Shown here one piece after another: positions 61,111 to 64,000 of a stretch of 64,000 nucleotides of DNA. A program made the position numbers and the translations under genes. The stretch lies in contig NZ_CP041330.1 in assembly GCF_013394165.1 (NCBI RefSeq), forward strand, positions 310,001 to 374,000, read 5' to 3'. The notes under the pieces were generated by a model that did no database searches, was not told the origin of the DNA, and worked only from the letters and a program-made list of their open reading frames with translations. Numbering within the stretch: position 1 is the first letter of the stretch; the number at the start of each line of letters is the position of its first letter. Source of the stretch: Pseudoalteromonas sp. Scap06 (GTDB lineage Bacteria > Pseudomonadota > Gammaproteobacteria > Enterobacterales > Alteromonadaceae).

Positions 61111-62211
61111 ATGTGTATAGAATCCTTATTTGAAGCTAAAACCCTCGGTTGCATGGTTACGCAAAATAGAATTGTGATGGCACCTATGACCCGTTCGCGA
61201 ACTGCGCAACCGGGCGATATTCCTACTGAACTGATGGCCACTTATTATGCGCAGCGTGCTACTGCAGGACTGATTATTTCTGAAGCAACACAAATTTCTG
61301 CTCAGGGCAAAGGTTACTCATTTACGCCAGGTATTTACACGCAAGAACAAATCGAAGGTTGGAAGCAAGTAACACAAGCTGTGCATAAAGAAGGCGGTAA
61401 AATATTTTTACAACTTTGGCACGTTGGTAGAATGTCGCACTCTTCATTTCATCATGATGGAACGCCAGTTGCCCCATCTGCACTTGCCCCAGATGCACAA
61501 GTTTGGGTGGTAGGCGATGATGGAGAAGGACGGATGCTTGACTGCCCAACCCCACGAGCACTAAGTGTTAAAGAAATTAAAGAAATAGTAAATGATTATA
61601 AGCAAGCGGCAATTAACGCGATTGAGGCTGGTTTCGATGGCGTTGAAATACATGGAGGTAACGGGTATTTAATTGATCAGTTTTTAAGACGCTCAGCAAA
61701 TAAACGCACAGATGAATATGGCGGTAGCCAAGAAAACCGCATTCGTTTTGCCTGTGAAATTATTAGCGCAATTAGTAATGCCATTGGCGCTCATAAAGTG
61801 GGTGTTAGATTAGCGCCTTTTATCACTCAGCGTGGTATGGATGATAGTGAAGCAATTGACACTATTTTATTAGCTGCAAAGCAATTTGAGCAAACTGGTA
61901 TTGCGTATATTCATCTTGCCGAAGCGGACTGGGACGATGCACCTAGTGTAACACCAGAGTTTAGAGCCGCACTTCGTCAGTATTTTAGTGGCGCGATTAT
62001 TGTTGCCGGTAATTATACCGAGTATTCAGGTGCGCAGCTTATTGAACAAGGTTTTGCCGATTACATTGCATTCGGTCGTCGTTTTATTGCCAACCCAGAC
62101 TTGCCGTATCGTATTCAAGAGCAACGGCCACTAAACACTATTACCGATGGGAGAACATTGTTTGGCGGTACAGCCAAAGGTTATACCGATTACCCAGCGT
62201 ATCAAAAGTAA
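61111..62211 (+). CDS. Old Yellow Enzyme family alkene reductase (NemA-like)
   Basis: 366 residues. It is an FMN-dependent TIM-barrel oxidoreductase that reduces activated C=C bonds and nitro compounds with NAD(P)H. Visible motifs: NRIVMAPMTRSRT, LQLWHVGR, EIHGGNGYLIDQFLR (substrate-binding His and Asn retained; most relatives read HGAN), RTDEYGG and the phosphate-binding FGRRFIANPDLP. It resembles E. coli NemA, but the regulator here is LysR type rather than NemR. RBS AGAGAG-type purine run precedes the ATG. Confidence 0.93.
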   Translation: MCIESLFEAKTLGCMVTQNRIVMAPMTRSRTAQPGDIPTELMATYYAQRATAGLIISEATQISAQGKGYSFTPGIYTQEQIEGWKQVTQAVHKEGGKIFLQLWHVGRMSHSSFHHDGTPVAPSALAPDAQVWVVGDDGEGRMLDCPTPRALSVKEIKEIVNDYKQAAINAIEAGFDGVEIHGGNGYLIDQFLRRSANKRTDEYGGSQENRIRFACEIISAISNAIGAHKVGVRLAPFITQRGMDDSEAIDTILLAAKQFEQTGIAYIHLAEADWDDAPSVTPEFRAALRQYFSGAIIVAGNYTEYSGAQLIEQGFADYIAFGRRFIANPDLPYRIQEQRPLNTITDGRTLFGGTAKGYTDYPAYQK

Positions 62212-62244
62212 CTTTCATTTCAACTGAAAATATAAGGACTGAAA

Positions 62245-62784
62245 ATGGTTAATCTTTCAAACTCAGCAGTTACTTTACTGATCAGCGGGCTGTTTAGTAG
62301 TGCCAGTTTTGCGGCTGAATTTAGTTTATCGAGCCCTGACTTACAGCCAGGGCAGGCAATAAAGAGTGAGCAATATTGGAATAGCTTTGGTTGTCAGGGG
62401 GGTAATGTTAGACCACAACTTAAATGGCAAAATGCGCCTAAAAAAGCCAAAAGCTTTGCCGTGACAGTGTATGACAATGACGCACCAACTGGCAGTGGTT
62501 TTTGGCACTGGGTAGTACATGATATTCCTCTTACTAGTAACTCATTATCTTCAACGACTTTGCCCAAAGGAGCCATTGAAGGTAATACAGATATGGGTAA
62601 GCCCGGATACCTTGGGGCATGTCCACCAGAAGGACGCAAGCATAGCTACACCTATAAAGTGTATGCATTGGATGTAGAAAAATTAGCTGTTCCACAAGGG
62701 GCAACAAGTGCACTTACAGGGTTTTTCTTACATCAGCACTCTTTGCAAACAGCCGAGATCACAGTAACGGCAGGACCGCGTTAA
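62245..62784 (+). CDS. Exported PEBP-family protein (YbhB/YbcL-like)
   Basis: 179 residues. An N-terminal signal peptide (about 1-23, cleavage near FAAEF) precedes a phosphatidylethanolamine-binding-protein fold with the ligand-pocket motifs VTVYDNDAPTGSGFWHWVVHDIP and GACPPEGRKHSYTYKVYALD. Molecular role of bacterial members is not settled. AAGGACTG precedes the ATG; the 33-base gap after the reductase gene suggests a shared transcript. Confidence 0.88.
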   Translation: MVNLSNSAVTLLISGLFSSASFAAEFSLSSPDLQPGQAIKSEQYWNSFGCQGGNVRPQLKWQNAPKKAKSFAVTVYDNDAPTGSGFWHWVVHDIPLTSNSLSSTTLPKGAIEGNTDMGKPGYLGACPPEGRKHSYTYKVYALDVEKLAVPQGATSALTGFFLHQHSLQTAEITVTAGPR

Positions 62785-62803
62785 TTAGCTTAGGAGATAA
62801 AAA

Positions 62804-63058
62804 ATGAAGGCTTTACCTTTACTCACTGTTTTAATAGCACTGTGTAGCAGTAGGCTGTTAAGTGCGGCCCCATTATCTGATGAATCAGGCTATTGGCCTG
62901 ATGATGCACAATTAGTGATTTCTATTTCAATGCAATTTGAGGCAACAGCACAAGATAGCTCTGACGAAGATGAAAGCAATAAGAGCACGGTGAAGTCGAC
63001 TTGTCATCCAGTGAAAACGCAGTCTGAACTTGAACGAGATATAAGAACGGGTGGTTGA
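62804..63058 (+). CDS. Hypothetical small exported protein
   Basis: 84 residues that I do not recognise. A signal peptide (about 1-21, cleavage near LSAAP) is followed by a short polar chain with an acidic Ser/Asp/Glu-rich stretch (QDSSDEDESNKS) and one Cys. AGGAGA before the ATG and the 19-base gap after the PEBP gene support real translation in the same operon. A strong terminator follows directly. Confidence 0.6.
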   Translation: MKALPLLTVLIALCSSRLLSAAPLSDESGYWPDDAQLVISISMQFEATAQDSSDEDESNKSTVKSTCHPVKTQSELERDIRTGG

Positions 63059-63064
63059 TAGAAC

Positions 63065-63102
63065 AAAATAAAAACCCACTTTGAAAAGTGGGTTTTTATT
63101 TT
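63065..63102. terminator. Strong bidirectional terminator
   Basis: 18-bp perfect arms (63065-63082 and 63085-63102) around a two-base loop, core ACCCACTTT / AAAGTGGGT with A/T tracts on both sides, between convergent genes. Confidence 0.9.
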
Positions 63103-63107
63103 AAGAA

Positions 63108-63608
63108 TTAAAGCTCAAAGGGAGCAACACCGACAGCTTGCATTTGATAACCCACTTGGGCTATTTCGCCAGACCAAGTTTGCGTTTTAATAACGCCCGT
63201 TACAACAATCGCATCATATAAGCTATCGATGGGCACACCGCCTTTAATAGTTACATGAACCAGCTGGTTTGGCGGTGGGGGCGGCACATGAATACAGGCA
63301 CCAAAGTAAGGGACTAATAAAAACTCGGTAATAAGTTCGCTGTCACCTTCAAGTGGCACAACAAAACCAGGTAAGCTAACAGACTGCCCATCAAGTGCTT
63401 TAACAACCGGCGCGTCCAAATCAGGTTGCACCCAGTTTTGCTCACTGCCTTCGTGATTAGCTTGTGCTTGGGTATCTATTTGCACATGCCCTTGTGGGAT
63501 CAAGTCTTCCCAAAAAATTTCCTTCGGGGGATTTGCAATGCTAGCAAAGCTAATTAGTACTGCACTTAATAGCATTAAAGAGTGTGTAGTTACTTTAAAC
63601 AACGTCAT
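63108..63608 (-). CDS. DUF3299 exported protein
   Basis: About 166 residues from the ATG at 63606-63608, with AGGA at correct spacing; another ATG two codons upstream is less likely. A signal peptide (cleavage near SIAN) precedes a small beta domain with the hallmark FLLVPYFGACIHVPPPPPNQ. DUF3299 proteins are commonly encoded beside an ABC exporter of MacB type, and here the permease gene ends a few bases upstream on the same strand. Function is unknown; a periplasmic metal- or ligand-handling role has only context as support. Confidence 0.85.
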   Translation of the reverse strand: MTLFKVTTHSLMLLSAVLISFASIANPPKEIFWEDLIPQGHVQIDTQAQANHEGSEQNWVQPDLDAPVVKALDGQSVSLPGFVVPLEGDSELITEFLLVPYFGACIHVPPPPPNQLVHVTIKGGVPIDSLYDAIVVTGVIKTQTWSGEIAQVGYQMQAVGVAPFEL

Positions 63609-63622
63609 GATCATCCTAAAGT

Positions 63623-64000
63623 TTATATTTTTATACTCATACCATCACTAAGAGAATAAAAGTAAGCGCGTGTAGCAGGGATCAAGCCAATAATGAATCC
63701 CGCAGCCATAATAACGCCAATCAAAGTGAGTTCATAGTCAGAGAGCATACTGATATTAATGCTCACTCCAGTTTGGCTTTGTAAGTAACCCGCGGTTGTG
63801 CCCATAAGCGCATAAAATAGAGTACAGCCTACTAAGCAACCTAAAAAGGTAGTGAGCAGTGATTCTATACTGATCAGTGAAAATAATTGCCAAGGGCGGG
63901 CGCCCACAGAACGTAATATTGCCAGTTCTCTGCGGCGTTGATTAAGGTTAGCCAGCAGTGTGGTTAACATGCCGAGCAAGCTAATAATGACCACCACAAA
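63623..64000 (-). CDS. FtsX/MacB-type ABC transporter permease, C-terminal part (cut by window edge)
   Basis: At least 125 residues, with the frame open to the last base of the window, so the 5' end lies beyond it. Three C-terminal transmembrane helices and the coupling segment RRRELAILRSVGARPWQLFSLISIESLL are typical of FtsX/MacB/LolCE permeases, ending in a basic/hydrophobic tail. Its stop is about 14 bases before the DUF3299 start, so they are in one operon. The ATPase partner would be expected further upstream, outside the window. Confidence 0.88.
   Translation of the reverse strand, partial: FVVVIISLLGMLTTLLANLNQRRRELAILRSVGARPWQLFSLISIESLLTTFLGCLVGCTLFYALMGTTAGYLQSQTGVSINISMLSDYELTLIGVIMAAGFIIGLIPATRAYFYSLSDGMSIKI

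Overview
The window is ordinary, gene-dense, AT-rich chromosome of a marine gammaproteobacterium. Gene order and protein sequences point to the Alteromonadales, most likely Pseudoalteromonas; this is judged by eye from protein character and synteny, with no search run. I see no rRNA, tRNA, CRISPR array, transposase gene, prophage or plasmid functions. Almost every gene belongs to a recognised family and most blocks follow the E. coli/Vibrio order.

Layout. 45-815: NAD(P)-binding SDR protein, followed by a 191-bp MITE-like element with inverted ends. 1011-9661: histidine utilisation cluster. hutC-hutU-hutH run leftward and hutI rightward from a shared intergenic region that carries a perfect 20-bp palindrome, the likely HutC operator. 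A degenerate GGDEF/EAL protein follows hutI, and rraA-hutG run leftward as a pair. 10062-11942: HBM-type chemoreceptor. 12014-17122: leftward priA-ftsN-hslV-hslU, then a DUF971 gene. 17353-19333: rpmE with a structured leader, and a short-form malic enzyme. 19406-23567: metJ diverging from metB-metL across MetJ boxes. 23616-31066: mrcA diverging from pilMNOPQ. 31564-38534: aroK-aroB-damX-dam-rpe-gph-trpS, interrupted after dam by two small genes on the opposite strand. 38624-43687: uvrA, a YajR-type MFS transporter and ssb. 44027-48928: a CsrD/MshH-like degenerate EAL protein, a PLP enzyme, and a secreted coiled-coil/PEGA/SUMF1-fold protein of unknown role. 49064-59584: mreBCD-maf-rng-yhdP-nitrilase-tldD, a tightly overlapping envelope/RNA operon. 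59661-64000: LysR regulator diverging from a VOC protein, an Old Yellow Enzyme reductase, a PEBP-like protein and a small exported protein, then a leftward DUF3299 gene and the end of an ABC permease cut by the window edge.

How it works together. The hut genes convert histidine to glutamate and formamide under HutC control. metJ/metB/metL form a methionine regulon. pilMNOPQ build the type IV pilus inner-membrane alignment complex and outer-membrane secretin. mreBCD, mrcA, ftsN and damX handle cell shape, wall synthesis and division. hslVU, rraA and rng handle protein and RNA turnover.

I did not find a convincing new multi-gene system. The less ordinary points are: the MITE-like element and an apparent internally deleted relative 30 kb away; two catalytically degenerate cyclic-di-GMP-family proteins; an ssb-csrD/mshH-mreB locus with no MSHA pilus genes; the secreted SUMF1/PEGA protein; and a small antisense gene pair that overlaps the 3' end of dam and splits a conserved operon.
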